Assembly (NCBI RefSeq): GCF_900538275.1
Contig: NZ_LR130778.1
Span: 3,454,883 to 3,518,882, forward strand
DNA length: 64,000 nt
Reading direction: 5' to 3'
Source: Petrocella atlantisensis
GTDB lineage: Bacteria > Bacillota > Clostridia > Lachnospirales > Vallitaleaceae
Each line of letters starts with the position of its first letter. Within the stretch, counting starts at the first letter, position 1. Positions 46,157-55,671 of this stretch are shown here, piece by piece. The position numbers were made by a program, and so were the translations under genes. The notes beneath the pieces are model-generated. The model worked only from the letters and a program-made list of their open reading frames with translations, was not told the origin of the DNA and did not search any database.

Positions 46157-47390
46157 ACCAGAATTATTAATCCCGGCAGGAAGCTTGGAGAATCTATATA
46201 TAGCCGTAGCATACGGCGCAGATGCTGTGTATATCGGCGGTGAAGCTTTTGGTCTTAGAGCAAAGGCCAAAAACTTTGATCAACAAAAAATGATACAAGG
46301 TATAACCTATGCTCATGGGCATGGGGTCAAGGTATATGTAACCGCCAATATTATAGCCCATAATGAAGACATTGATCAGGCAAGGGCTTACTTTAAAGAG
46401 CTCCTTGAAATACAGCCGGATGGTGTGATTATAGCGGATCCGGGTATGCTCATGGTAGCCAAAGAAGTTATGCCGGATATGGAATTCCATCTAAGTACCC
46501 AAGCCAATAATACCAATTATGCCACCATGCAATTTTGGCACCAACAAGGTGTGAAACGGGTGGTGGTTGCAAGAGAATTGTCTCTTGAGGAGATTACCAC
46601 AGCTAAGCAAAAAGTACCGGATACTTTAGACTTTGAAGCCTTTGTTCATGGCGCCATGTGTATATCTTATTCCGGTAGATGTTTGCTTAGCAATTATATG
46701 AGTGGAAGAGATGCCAATAAAGGTGCTTGTACCCATCCTTGTCGTTGGACTTACCATCTTGTTGAGGAAACAAGACCAGGTGAATACATGCCAGTCTATG
46801 AGAATGAACGGGGCACTTATATCTACAATTCTAAGGACCTATGCTTGATTAGCCATATCGATCAATTGGTGGCTTCGGGGATTGATAGTTTTAAGATTGA
46901 AGGCCGGATGAAAACAGCCCTCTATGTCGCAACCGTCACAAAAACATGGCGTGAAGCCATAGATGACTATTTCAGCGATCCTGATGTATACGCTTCTAAG
47001 TTAGCCTATTATGAGGCGGAAGTGCGTAAATGCACTCATAGGCAGTTTACAACCGGGTTTTATTTTGGTAAGCCGGATGGGGATGAGCAGATTTATACAA
47101 GCAACACCTATACCCGTAGTTATACCTTTGTAGGCAAGGGTATTGACTATGACCCTATTAAAAAGTTGGCCCATATACAACAAAGGAATAAGTTTGTTGT
47201 CGGCGATACACTAGAAGTTCTTAAAACAAATGGTAAAAATATTGAATTTATTGTAGATACGATGTACAATATAGAAGGAGAAATCGTCAGGGAAGCACCG
47301 CATCCGAAACAAGACATCTGGATAGAAGTGGATTTCGAAATATTACCAAATGAAATCATTAGAAGACCGGCAGATCAGGATAGCGCTTGA
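46149..47390 (+). CDS. trhP: tRNA 5-hydroxyuridine modification protein TrhP (peptidase U32 family)
   Basis: U32-family protein; TrhP/YrrN-YrrO type proteins are needed for hydroxylating U34 with a prephenate-derived pathway, upstream of TrmR. 413 residues starting KPELLIPAGSLENL, with VYIGGEAFGLRAKA, the U32 signature in EAFVHGAMCISYSGRC, and cluster-type cysteines (Cys in GAMC, SGRC, GACTHPC). One copy here, whereas B. subtilis has two adjacent genes. Not expected to be a protease in this context. Confidence 0.85.
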   Translation: MNKPELLIPAGSLENLYIAVAYGADAVYIGGEAFGLRAKAKNFDQQKMIQGITYAHGHGVKVYVTANIIAHNEDIDQARAYFKELLEIQPDGVIIADPGMLMVAKEVMPDMEFHLSTQANNTNYATMQFWHQQGVKRVVVARELSLEEITTAKQKVPDTLDFEAFVHGAMCISYSGRCLLSNYMSGRDANKGACTHPCRWTYHLVEETRPGEYMPVYENERGTYIYNSKDLCLISHIDQLVASGIDSFKIEGRMKTALYVATVTKTWREAIDDYFSDPDVYASKLAYYEAEVRKCTHRQFTTGFYFGKPDGDEQIYTSNTYTRSYTFVGKGIDYDPIKKLAHIQQRNKFVVGDTLEVLKTNGKNIEFIVDTMYNIEGEIVREAPHPKQDIWIEVDFEILPNEIIRRPADQDSA

Positions 47391-47457
47391 CGGTAGTTAC
47401 TGGCAGTTTCAATTAGGGTTTACATGTGAGAGAACTTAAAAAGAGGGAGCAATCAAA

Positions 47458-49158
47458 TTGAGGAATTTCAAGAAGAAGTTGCGTATTGGGGACTTGTTGT
47501 TGCAGTACGGTATTATCACAGAGGAACAACTTCAAACCGCACTCAGTCATCAAAAATCCGATGGTGGCAAGATCGGTGAAACCCTTATTAGTCTAGGTTA
47601 TGTCACCAAACAAAATATAAATGAAGTTTTGGAATACCAACTTGGTATCCCTTATGTTGATTTAACAGAATATAATATTGATAAAGACGCGACCAGTGTC
47701 ATTACAGAAACACTGGCCAGGCGTCATCTTTTAATACCCATAAAAATTACAGAAACTGAATTATATGTAGCCATGGAAGACCCTCTTAATATTTTTGCCA
47801 TTGATGATGTGCGCATCTTCTCCGGTAAGGATATTATTCCTATGTTGGCAACTGAGGATCAGGTCTTAAAAGCCATTGATTTACACTATGGTAAGGAACA
47901 AGCCAATCAAGCTGCAGAGCAGTATAAGGCAGAGCATTCCACGGAAATCGATCAAGGCCTTCAAGATCTAGAAGGTGCTTCGGATTCCGCTGTTAAGAAT
48001 GCACCGATTGTAAAGCTGGTTAATACCATATTAGAACAAGGGGTACATAATAGAGCCAGTGACGTTCATATCGAGCCCTATGAAAAGAGAATTCGTGTTC
48101 GGTATCGCATCGACGGTAACTTGAAGCAACTCTTTGAATATGAGCCTTCCTTATTATCTGCTATTGTAGCTAGAATTAAGATCATGGGCGGTATGGATAT
48201 AGCCGAAAAAAGAAAACCTCAAGACGGGCGTATCTCGATTACCGTAGACCGTCTGGAATATGATATACGTGTATCCAGTCTTCCCACCACCTATGGTGAA
48301 AAAGTGGTTATGCGGATCAATTCAAAAGAAGGCTTTAACAAAGGTAAAAGTGAACTTGGTCTCTTCAGAGATGATCTGGAGAAATTTGAAAATATATTAA
48401 GCAATCCATTTGGTATCATTCTCGTAACAGGACCGACGGGAAGTGGTAAGTCAACAACCCTCTATACAGCTCTTAATGAGATTAACGATGAAGAAATTAA
48501 TATCGTAACCGTTGAAGACCCAGTGGAATCCCAGATTCAAGGGATTAATCAAGTTCAAGTTAATGTCAAGGCGGGGCTTAGTTTTGCAACAGCCCTTAGA
48601 TCCATCTTACGACAAGACCCGGATGTTATCATGATCGGGGAGATACGTGATGGTGAGACAGCAGAAATCGCTGTTAAGGCATCTGTAACAGGTCACCTTG
48701 TTGTGAGTACCTTGCATACCAACGATGCACCAAGCTCCATCACCCGGCTAATGGATATGGGTATAGAGCCTTTCTTAATCGGAGCATCCGTAGTAGGTGT
48801 TATTGCCCAGCGTTTGGTCAGAAGACTATGCCCCAAATGCCGTACAAAAGCCCCTGCCACTGAATTTGAAAAAAATATCCTTAACATATCAGAAGAAGAT
48901 GACCTACAGTTATACAAAGCTGTTGGTTGTCATGTATGTAACCATACCGGCTATATGGGGCGTATTGGTGTCTATGAGATTATGCCTGTAGGCCATGAAA
49001 TTCGAAACATTATTAATAAAAGAGGTAATGCTGACGATATAAGAAAGGTAGCTATGAATACAGGTATGAAAACCTTAAAATTTAACGCAACCAGGTTGGT
49101 CATGGATGGCATTACCACAGTGGATGAGTTGCTTAGAATAGCTTACGGCACAGATTAA
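47458..49158 (+). CDS. pilB: type IV pilus extension ATPase PilB with MshEN domain
   Basis: Hexameric motor that drives pilus assembly. 566 residues from TTG 47458 (GAGGGAG 8 bases before). N-terminal MshEN domain (about 5-150) with tandem LRIGDLLLQYGIITEEQLQTAL and GKIGETLISLGY-type motifs, known to bind c-di-GMP in MshE. The ATPase has Walker A GPTGSGKST (residues 325-333), Walker B RQDPDVIMIGEIRD, the His box, and a zinc tetracysteine at Cys458, 461, 491 and 494. First gene of the pilus locus. Confidence 0.96.
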   Translation: MRNFKKKLRIGDLLLQYGIITEEQLQTALSHQKSDGGKIGETLISLGYVTKQNINEVLEYQLGIPYVDLTEYNIDKDATSVITETLARRHLLIPIKITETELYVAMEDPLNIFAIDDVRIFSGKDIIPMLATEDQVLKAIDLHYGKEQANQAAEQYKAEHSTEIDQGLQDLEGASDSAVKNAPIVKLVNTILEQGVHNRASDVHIEPYEKRIRVRYRIDGNLKQLFEYEPSLLSAIVARIKIMGGMDIAEKRKPQDGRISITVDRLEYDIRVSSLPTTYGEKVVMRINSKEGFNKGKSELGLFRDDLEKFENILSNPFGIILVTGPTGSGKSTTLYTALNEINDEEINIVTVEDPVESQIQGINQVQVNVKAGLSFATALRSILRQDPDVIMIGEIRDGETAEIAVKASVTGHLVVSTLHTNDAPSSITRLMDMGIEPFLIGASVVGVIAQRLVRRLCPKCRTKAPATEFEKNILNISEEDDLQLYKAVGCHVCNHTGYMGRIGVYEIMPVGHEIRNIINKRGNADDIRKVAMNTGMKTLKFNATRLVMDGITTVDELLRIAYGTD

Positions 49159-49180
49159 TATCGCTCAAGGAGGAGAATGT

Positions 49181-50233
49181 ATGATTACCATCGAAGAACT
49201 TCTTGGCTTAGCCAAAGATAAAAAAGCTTCCGACGTTCATATAACCGTAGGGGTACCGCCTATACTTAGAATCAACGGTGATCTTGAATACCTACCCTAC
49301 GATATCATGCTACCGGATACATCCAAAGCTTTGATTCTTCCTATCATGATAGAAGAACAAAGAAAAGTTTTTGACAAAAACGGAGAAGTAGACTTCTCTT
49401 TTGCCATACCCAGTTTGGGACGATTTAGAGTAAATGCTTTTATGCAGAGAGGCTCCGTTGCGGCAGCCTTTCGTCTTGTTGGTTCGGAAATTCCTAGTCC
49501 GACAGCACTGGGCATGCCAAGCTCAATTCAGGATCTCTATACCAAGAAAAGAGGCTTAGTCCTGGTAACAGGACCAACAGGTAGTGGTAAGTCCACAACC
49601 TTAGCCTCTTTTATTAATGAGATTAATCAGCGTAGGAGTGCTCATGTTATAACCCTTGAAGATCCTATAGAATATCTGCATAAGCACAAAAAAAGTATCG
49701 TCAATCAAAGAGAAATCGGTTTGGACACTTTCAGTTATGCCAATGCACTAAGAGCAGCACTTAGACAAGATCCGGACGTGATTCTTGTAGGTGAGATGCG
49801 GGACCTTGAAACCATTGCCATTGCCATAACGGCAGCAGAGACAGGCCATCTTGTATTATCAACCTTGCATACCATCGGAGCGACCAACACCATTGACAGG
49901 ATTATAGACGTCTTTCCACCCCATCAACAACAACAGGTGCGTGTTCAGTTGTCTGCAGTATTAACTGCGGTGGTATCTCAGCAACTTATACCGACCCTCG
50001 ATGGCAAAGGACGATGTGCGGCTTTTGAAGTTATGCATGCCAATCCGGCGGTGCGTAATCTAATTCGTGAGAACAAAACCCATCAGATCCTATCCATTAT
50101 GCAGACCAACAAAAGATTGGGTATGCAAACCATGGATGATGCCATCTTAGAGCTGCTTAGAACCGCCAGCATCTCCAGAGATGATGCTCTAACCTTTGCA
50201 CAGGATCCTGCTAATCTTGAAAGAAGAATGTAG
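49181..50233 (+). CDS. pilT: type IV pilus retraction ATPase PilT
   Basis: Motor that depolymerises the pilus, needed for twitching and DNA uptake. 350 residues, shorter than PilB, without MshEN or tetracysteine. Walker A GPTGSGKST from residue 131, Walker B RQDPDVILVGEMRDLET, and the PilT-specific C-terminal AVRNLIRE motif, close to the AIRNLIRE needed for retraction. AAGGAGGAG precedes the ATG; 22 bases after pilB. Confidence 0.96.
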   Translation: MITIEELLGLAKDKKASDVHITVGVPPILRINGDLEYLPYDIMLPDTSKALILPIMIEEQRKVFDKNGEVDFSFAIPSLGRFRVNAFMQRGSVAAAFRLVGSEIPSPTALGMPSSIQDLYTKKRGLVLVTGPTGSGKSTTLASFINEINQRRSAHVITLEDPIEYLHKHKKSIVNQREIGLDTFSYANALRAALRQDPDVILVGEMRDLETIAIAITAAETGHLVLSTLHTIGATNTIDRIIDVFPPHQQQQVRVQLSAVLTAVVSQQLIPTLDGKGRCAAFEVMHANPAVRNLIRENKTHQILSIMQTNKRLGMQTMDDAILELLRTASISRDDALTFAQDPANLERRM

Positions 50234-50294
50234 GAAGTTTATTAATAAAATAACAAATAAGTCTCTAGTACTAAGTACCTAAGGCATAATGACT

Positions 50295-50322
50295 ATTTAC
50301 ATAGGCCCAATAGGTGATATAA
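50295..50322 (+). promoter_or_regulatory. promoter between pilT and pilC
   Basis: TTTACA, 16-base spacer, TATAAT, giving about 150 bases of leader before pilC. GGCCCAAT at 50303 is mirrored by ATTGGGCC near 50412. The leader was checked for c-di-GMP riboswitch motifs and none was recognised. Nothing else is seen in this 243-base gap. Confidence 0.6.
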
Positions 50323-50476
50323 TGAAGTATATGATAGATAATTGTCTACAATATGTTACTATGACATGATGTATTTGCTTATATGTCGTTGAGTAAAGTG
50401 ATGTATGAAGGAATTGGGCCGTTCCTTAGATGATTGTCGTTAACCTGAATTAAGAACAGGAATAAGGGGGCGTGAT

Positions 50477-51688
50477 ATGGCTAATTATTTATATTCAGCC
50501 ATGGACAAAGCTGGTAAAGTCAAAAAAGGCAGATTAGAAGCCAACAGTAGTAAAACGGCAACTCAGATGCTAAAAGACAGTGGACTTTATCCTTTGGAAA
50601 TAACTGAAGAGGGAAACCTGCAAAAAGACCTTGTCATTGGCAATCCTGTCAAGACAAAAGATTTGACAATATTTTGCCAACAGTTTGAGGCTGTATTATC
50701 TGCAGGTATCAGTGTACTAGAAGCTCTACATCTCTTGAGAGAACAAACCGAGAACAAGCATTTTAGAAAAATTATCTCGGATTTATACAGTTCTGTAGAG
50801 CAGGGTGAATCCTTATCCAAATCCATGACCAAACATCCAAAGACTTTCCCGGCCATTCTTATTAACATGATTGAAGCAGGTGAAGTCAGCGGTAACCTTG
50901 AAGTGGCCTTAAGTCGTATGGCGTCCCACTTTGAGAAAGAATTCAAGCTTCAACAGAGCATCAAAAAAGCAACTACCTACCCACTTGTAGTGTCCTTCAT
51001 ATCTCTAGGGGTGGTTATATTACTCTTGGTGGTGGTTATACCAACTTTTGTAGGAATGTTCAGTGAAATGGGCATGGAATTGCCCTTAACCACAAGAATG
51101 CTACTGGCCATGAGCAACTTTGTCATTACCAAATGGTACATCCTTATTATGGTTGTACTGCTGGCAATCGGTGGTATCACTTATTATTCAAAATCTGAAG
51201 TCGGCAAAATGACACTGGGCGGTCTCAAGCTTAAAGCACCCTTGTTTGGACCCCTTAACACCAAAGTCGTGGCATCACGATTTGCTAGAACCTTGAGTAC
51301 ATTACTTGCATCCGGGTTGCCTTTACTTGAAGCCATAGAAGTGGTCTCCAAGGTGGTGGACAACCATTCGGTTATGAAAGGTCTTATGGATGCCAAGGAT
51401 CAAGTCAGTAAAGGCTTTCCTTTATCTAAGCCCATAGAAGAAATGGGTGTGTTTCCTCCCATGATTACCCATATGGTGCGTATAGGTGAAGACACAGGAC
51501 AACTAGAGCCCATACTGGACAAAGTGGCTGATTTCTATGACACCGAAGTCGAAACCGCTGTATCTCAACTTACCACCATGTTGGAACCTTTGATCATCGT
51601 TGTTTTGGCCGTTGTGGTCGGCTTCGTGGTCATCTCCATCATTCAACCCATGTTCCAGATGTACGACGGTGTCAGTAACTACAGTTAA
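50477..51688 (+). CDS. pilC: type IV pilus inner membrane platform protein PilC
   Basis: GspF-family platform around which pilins are assembled. 403 residues: N-terminal YSAMDKAGKVKKGRLEA, two repeated GspF domains (about 65-190 and 270-395; FCQQFEAVLSAGISVLEAL and FARTLSTLLASGLPLLEAI), and three membrane segments (about 170-195, 215-235, 370-395). AAGGGGG precedes the ATG. Confidence 0.96.
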   Translation: MANYLYSAMDKAGKVKKGRLEANSSKTATQMLKDSGLYPLEITEEGNLQKDLVIGNPVKTKDLTIFCQQFEAVLSAGISVLEALHLLREQTENKHFRKIISDLYSSVEQGESLSKSMTKHPKTFPAILINMIEAGEVSGNLEVALSRMASHFEKEFKLQQSIKKATTYPLVVSFISLGVVILLLVVVIPTFVGMFSEMGMELPLTTRMLLAMSNFVITKWYILIMVVLLAIGGITYYSKSEVGKMTLGGLKLKAPLFGPLNTKVVASRFARTLSTLLASGLPLLEAIEVVSKVVDNHSVMKGLMDAKDQVSKGFPLSKPIEEMGVFPPMITHMVRIGEDTGQLEPILDKVADFYDTEVETAVSQLTTMLEPLIIVVLAVVVGFVVISIIQPMFQMYDGVSNYS

Positions 51689-51789
51689 CCAAGGTGAAGT
51701 CCAAGCTGCCAACTTATGGAGAGAGCATAAGGGCAAAACTAGATCAGCCATGCATCAAAAATAAAAACTAAAACTAAGGAGATTAAATT

Positions 51790-52224
51790 ATGAGAGAATT
51801 ATTCAAGCGTGTATTTAAGAAAGAAGAAGGTTTTTCACTGATCGAGCTCATCATCGTCATCGCAATTTTAGCAATTATTGCAGCGATTGCCGTACCAACT
51901 CTACTAGGTAACATTGATAAGGCAAACAAAAGTACTGATACTTCTAATGCCAAGTTGATAGCTGATGCAGTTGCTATGGCAATTGCTGAAAACCCAACTT
52001 TAGAGGGTGTAGATGTTTCTCAAGTTTTTGATACTTCCGCTGGAGCAACGGATGCGGATGATATAATCGACGGTGCTATAGCAAAGTTAAATGGTCAAAT
52101 TCCATTAATCAAAGCGAAAGATAATGGTACTGGAGATGAATTTTTTGTAATACTTGATGGTACTACAGGTGCGATTGAAGTAAGAGCTGATGCTGTTGGT
52201 GGAGCTCTATTATTCCCTAACTAA
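51790..52224 (+). CDS. pilA: major type IV pilin
   Basis: 144-residue prepilin. Class III signal with cleavage after Gly14 (KKEEG / FSLIELIIVIAILAIIAAIAVP), Phe at +1 for methylation and Glu at +5. The small globular domain (about 40-144) is rich in Ala, Asp and Gly and has no cysteines, so no disulfide loop. AAGGAG lies 7 bases before the ATG. Sits between the platform and peptidase genes; the only short canonical pilin here, hence probably the major subunit. Confidence 0.93.
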   Translation: MRELFKRVFKKEEGFSLIELIIVIAILAIIAAIAVPTLLGNIDKANKSTDTSNAKLIADAVAMAIAENPTLEGVDVSQVFDTSAGATDADDIIDGAIAKLNGQIPLIKAKDNGTGDEFFVILDGTTGAIEVRADAVGGALLFPN

Positions 52225-52227
52225 ATC

Positions 52228-52968
52228 ATGATTATCCTATTTTTGCTCTACGGCATCATCATCGGCTCATTTCTTAATGTATGTATTTTAAGAATACCTT
52301 TGCATGAAAGTATTACCTTTGACCGTTCTCATTGTCCTAAGTGTGGTTATGTATTGAAGTGGTATGATCTTATACCTCTACTGAGCTACATCATCCTTCG
52401 TGGCAAGTGTCGGTCATGTCAGACAAAAATATCTTTCCAATACCCAATCATAGAGCTGCTCAACGGAGCAGCCTATTTGGGTATTTATCTATACTTGGGC
52501 TTAACTTGGCAAACGGTCATAGCTTGCCTCTTGTTCTCAGCGCTGTTGGTGGTTTTCATGATTGATTTTAGGTATAAGATTATACCTAATGGTCTGGTAC
52601 TGTTTATATTGGTATTAGGTGTCGTGCAGACGTTCTTAACGGGGCATTATCTAAGACATATTATAGGCTTCTTTATCGTCAGCGGCATATTAATCCTTCT
52701 AAGTCTAATAGTAAAAAACGGTATGGGTATGGGAGACATTAAGCTGATGGCTGCGGCAGGACTCCTACTTGGATGGGACAAGATATTACTGGCCCTTATG
52801 ATTGGGGCCATACTGGGCTCGGTTATTGGCATAAGCCTCATTGCACTTAAGATTATAAAACCTAGAGAAGCCATACCTTTTGGACCGTTTTTAGCCACTG
52901 GGATTATGACAGCCATGCTATTTGGCGAACAAATTATACATTGGTATATCGAACTCGTAAAATTGTAA
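52228..52968 (+). CDS. pilD: prepilin peptidase / N-methyltransferase PilD
   Basis: Cleaves prepilins after the Gly at -1 and methylates the new N-terminus. 246 residues, polytopic. N-terminal part with two CxxC pairs (CPKCGYVLKW, CRSC), then the aspartyl protease aspartates in MIDFRYKIIPNG and NGMGMGDIKLM. Starts 3 bases after the pilA stop. Confidence 0.96.
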   Translation: MIILFLLYGIIIGSFLNVCILRIPLHESITFDRSHCPKCGYVLKWYDLIPLLSYIILRGKCRSCQTKISFQYPIIELLNGAAYLGIYLYLGLTWQTVIACLLFSALLVVFMIDFRYKIIPNGLVLFILVLGVVQTFLTGHYLRHIIGFFIVSGILILLSLIVKNGMGMGDIKLMAAAGLLLGWDKILLALMIGAILGSVIGISLIALKIIKPREAIPFGPFLATGIMTAMLFGEQIIHWYIELVKL

Positions 52969-53001
52969 GTATATGTTATTGAATTGGGTAGGAGGGGTCA
53001 A

Positions 53002-54588
53002 GTGAATTATCCAAAAAGAGGGCTTTCCATTGATATCGGAAATGAAAAAATCAAAATTGTTGATTATGTAAGAAATAAAGACACTATAAAAATCGGACAC
53101 AGTTTACTCATAGACACACCGGAGAATGCCATTAGTGATGGGGTTATTTCAGGCGTTACAGATATTGGAGACGTTATTAGCGCAGCATTAAGAGAAAAAG
53201 GCATCAAAACAAAAGATGTCATCTTTACTGTAGCGTCTAGTAAGATTATTACCAGAGAGGTGGATCTACCGGACCTACCTGTTAAGAAGTTGAACACGCT
53301 GATACGTATGAATGCAGATGAGTATTTTCCTGTGAATCTGGCAGAGTATACTCTAGATTATAGAATCATAGACCGGGTGGATCATGGTGAAGGTATGCAA
53401 GCCAAGGTGAACCTTGTGGCAGCATTATCCACACTCATGGACGGCTATGTTGAATTAGCCGAGTCCTTGAACCTTAGGGTTAGAGGAATCGACTATGGTG
53501 GCAACAGTATTATTAATTTCGCCAGTCACTTGGACATCGAAGATACTTATATGCTTCTAGACCTTGGCAGTGACAGTACCATGGTAACCGTTATGAGCAA
53601 AAAGGTTGTGAAGTTCAACCGTAACTTGGTCTATGGTACCAAGGTCATTAACACGAGTATTCAAAACCACTTTGGCGTCGATCTAAAAGAAGCGATGAAG
53701 ATTGCTGCAGAGCAGTCCTTATTAACCTATGAACCGGAGACCAATGATTTTCTAAGTAACGATGTATCTTCAGCACTAAATCAGATCTTAAACGGTGTCT
53801 CTAGACTGATGGATTATTATGCCTCTAGGAATAAAGATAGCATTGAACACATCTATATTGTTGGCGGTGGTACAGGCATTAATGGTATTGCTGCCTACGT
53901 CGAACGTTATTTTAACATGACTTGTACCATCTTAAGCGAAAACCCAAGGGTGGTTGCCAGTGATGACAATTATGCAAAAAACAGTGTTTATTACGCCAAC
54001 GCAATTGGTGCCATTTATTCTGAAATGAATCTTCTACCCATTCATGTCTTAAACAAGGACAAACTCAAAGTATCCAAACGCCTTAAAATAGAGTTGGCAC
54101 TATTGGCCTTTGCATTGGTAGCTGTGGCTGTATATCTACCTTATATGGGTCTTAGGAATCTTGAAAAAGAGAAAGAAAGTCTTTTGGCTGAGATTGAAGA
54201 GAAACAAATAGCAGAAGTGGTACTGGAAGACTATAACAGGACCATGACCTCTTTGGCGTTTCATGAATCCATTATGACCACCTCTTCATCAAGCACTGAG
54301 ATTATGGCAGATCTGTTAGAGAAGATGGAAGCAGAGATTCCGACAAGTGTTAGTTATTTGACCATGAACAATTCAGAAGAGGGCATACTGATTTCTTGTA
54401 TCGCTTCCGATAAGCTTACGATGGTTAATTTTATTACCATTTTAAAAAACATGACACTTAATGATGAACCGGTATTTAGTCAGGTGTATGTGCCCAGCTT
54501 CAATGAGGTAGAAGGCAGTACGGCAGGTAATTCCTATTATGCCTTTTCCATTGCCTGTGATTATGTTGTTCAGGAGGTGGCGCAATGA
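53002..54588 (+). CDS. pilM: PilM-PilN fusion protein
   Basis: 528 residues. The first 340 are PilM, an actin-like ATPase fold: LSIDIGNEKIKIVDY, MLLDLGSDSTMVTV, IYIVGGGTGINGI. Then comes MNLLP (about 341-345), equal to the INLLP peptide by which PilN docks on PilM, followed by a membrane segment (about 357-377) and a coiled coil plus small domain as in PilN (about 380-528). PilM and PilN are normally separate genes. GTG 53002 follows GGAGGGG; a TTG at 52984 is less likely. Overlaps pilO by 4 bases. Confidence 0.88.
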   Translation: MNYPKRGLSIDIGNEKIKIVDYVRNKDTIKIGHSLLIDTPENAISDGVISGVTDIGDVISAALREKGIKTKDVIFTVASSKIITREVDLPDLPVKKLNTLIRMNADEYFPVNLAEYTLDYRIIDRVDHGEGMQAKVNLVAALSTLMDGYVELAESLNLRVRGIDYGGNSIINFASHLDIEDTYMLLDLGSDSTMVTVMSKKVVKFNRNLVYGTKVINTSIQNHFGVDLKEAMKIAAEQSLLTYEPETNDFLSNDVSSALNQILNGVSRLMDYYASRNKDSIEHIYIVGGGTGINGIAAYVERYFNMTCTILSENPRVVASDDNYAKNSVYYANAIGAIYSEMNLLPIHVLNKDKLKVSKRLKIELALLAFALVAVAVYLPYMGLRNLEKEKESLLAEIEEKQIAEVVLEDYNRTMTSLAFHESIMTTSSSSTEIMADLLEKMEAEIPTSVSYLTMNNSEEGILISCIASDKLTMVNFITILKNMTLNDEPVFSQVYVPSFNEVEGSTAGNSYYAFSIACDYVVQEVAQ

Positions 54589-55658
54589 GCAATAGAGATA
54601 AAAGATTACTTGGAATTCTTGGTATTGCCATTATAGGGTTGATTCTTTATTATGCTGTGTATCGCCCGATTACCATTAAGAAACAAGCATTAGAAGATGA
54701 GCTGGTAACCATCGAAGAAAGAGTAGCCACCCTCAGGGTCGAGTATGAAAAGATGCCGGCTTATCTTGAAGAGACAGAAGCTGCTCAAACACGTATTGAT
54801 GAGATTCAAGAAGTATTACCGGCAGAACTGACACAAGAACGGGCATTCAAGCTACTTTTTGACATTGAAGACGCATTCTCAGACATTAACTTTGGTTCTG
54901 TAACTTTTTCTAATGTAGAAACATTGGCTTACAGCAATGAACTAAATGATGCGACAACAGAGATGGCCATCAGGCAGAATGTGGTATCGAATCTGGATCT
55001 AAGTTATACGGATCTAAAAGCCTTTCTAAGATATATCGGTAATTACGAAGACCGTACGGTACTGACCAATCTAAGCATGAATCTTTTAGAGGAAGAAAAT
55101 AAGATTACGACGACTTTGGTTATGAATATGTATGGCTTAGTAGGCCAAGATCGTGAAGTTGAACCGGTTATCTTTAATACTGTTCCAAAAGGAAAAGCAC
55201 AACCCTTTGATTCACCTAATCTACGCGTCACCCCACAGACGGTCACCAATCGTGTGACCGATGGTACCGGTGATTTGTTCATAACTTTGAAACCAACGAG
55301 GGCAGATGGCTATGCTCAAATCATAGGTCTCACCAATGACCCCGGCCAAAGAAGTTATGTAACAGGGGATGTGGATGGTGTGGTACAAGCCAACCTTAGA
55401 ATCTTCATTGAAAACGACAAGTATTACGCTACCTATGAGATGAATGGTTCGACCATGAGTCGTCAAACTTTTGAAGTGGGACAAGCCCTTGAGTTGGATC
55501 TCTACGCTTCAAACCGTGTAGACGCCAATGACCAAGTAGGCATGAACCTGACAATCGTCAATCAGACTGAGTTGCCCTTGTATATTAATAGAATAGAAGA
55601 AGATCCTACAAAACCAAGACTTAACATTGTATCTACAGAAGGTAATGTTATAAGGTAA
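54585..55658 (+). CDS. pilO: PilO-like pilus assembly protein
   Basis: 357 residues: short cytoplasmic N-terminus, one membrane segment (about 9-25), coiled coil (about 30-75), ferredoxin-like PilO domain (about 85-190), then an extra C-terminal domain of about 150 residues of unclear type. PilO pairs with PilN to form the alignment ring linking the platform to outer parts. Overlaps the fusion gene (ATGA). Identification rests on topology and position. Confidence 0.75.
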   Translation: MSNRDKRLLGILGIAIIGLILYYAVYRPITIKKQALEDELVTIEERVATLRVEYEKMPAYLEETEAAQTRIDEIQEVLPAELTQERAFKLLFDIEDAFSDINFGSVTFSNVETLAYSNELNDATTEMAIRQNVVSNLDLSYTDLKAFLRYIGNYEDRTVLTNLSMNLLEEENKITTTLVMNMYGLVGQDREVEPVIFNTVPKGKAQPFDSPNLRVTPQTVTNRVTDGTGDLFITLKPTRADGYAQIIGLTNDPGQRSYVTGDVDGVVQANLRIFIENDKYYATYEMNGSTMSRQTFEVGQALELDLYASNRVDANDQVGMNLTIVNQTELPLYINRIEEDPTKPRLNIVSTEGNVIR

Positions 55659-55671
55659 GGTGGAATATTAA

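Noticed and set aside
46149..47390. Protease role for the U32 family protein
   Set aside because: The overlap with trmR and the conserved gene order point to tRNA hydroxylation; no proof of peptidase activity can be read from the sequence.
50323..50476. c-di-GMP riboswitch before pilC
   Set aside because: Expected, given the pilus context, but the conserved core bases of the known classes could not be found. Left as an unassigned leader.
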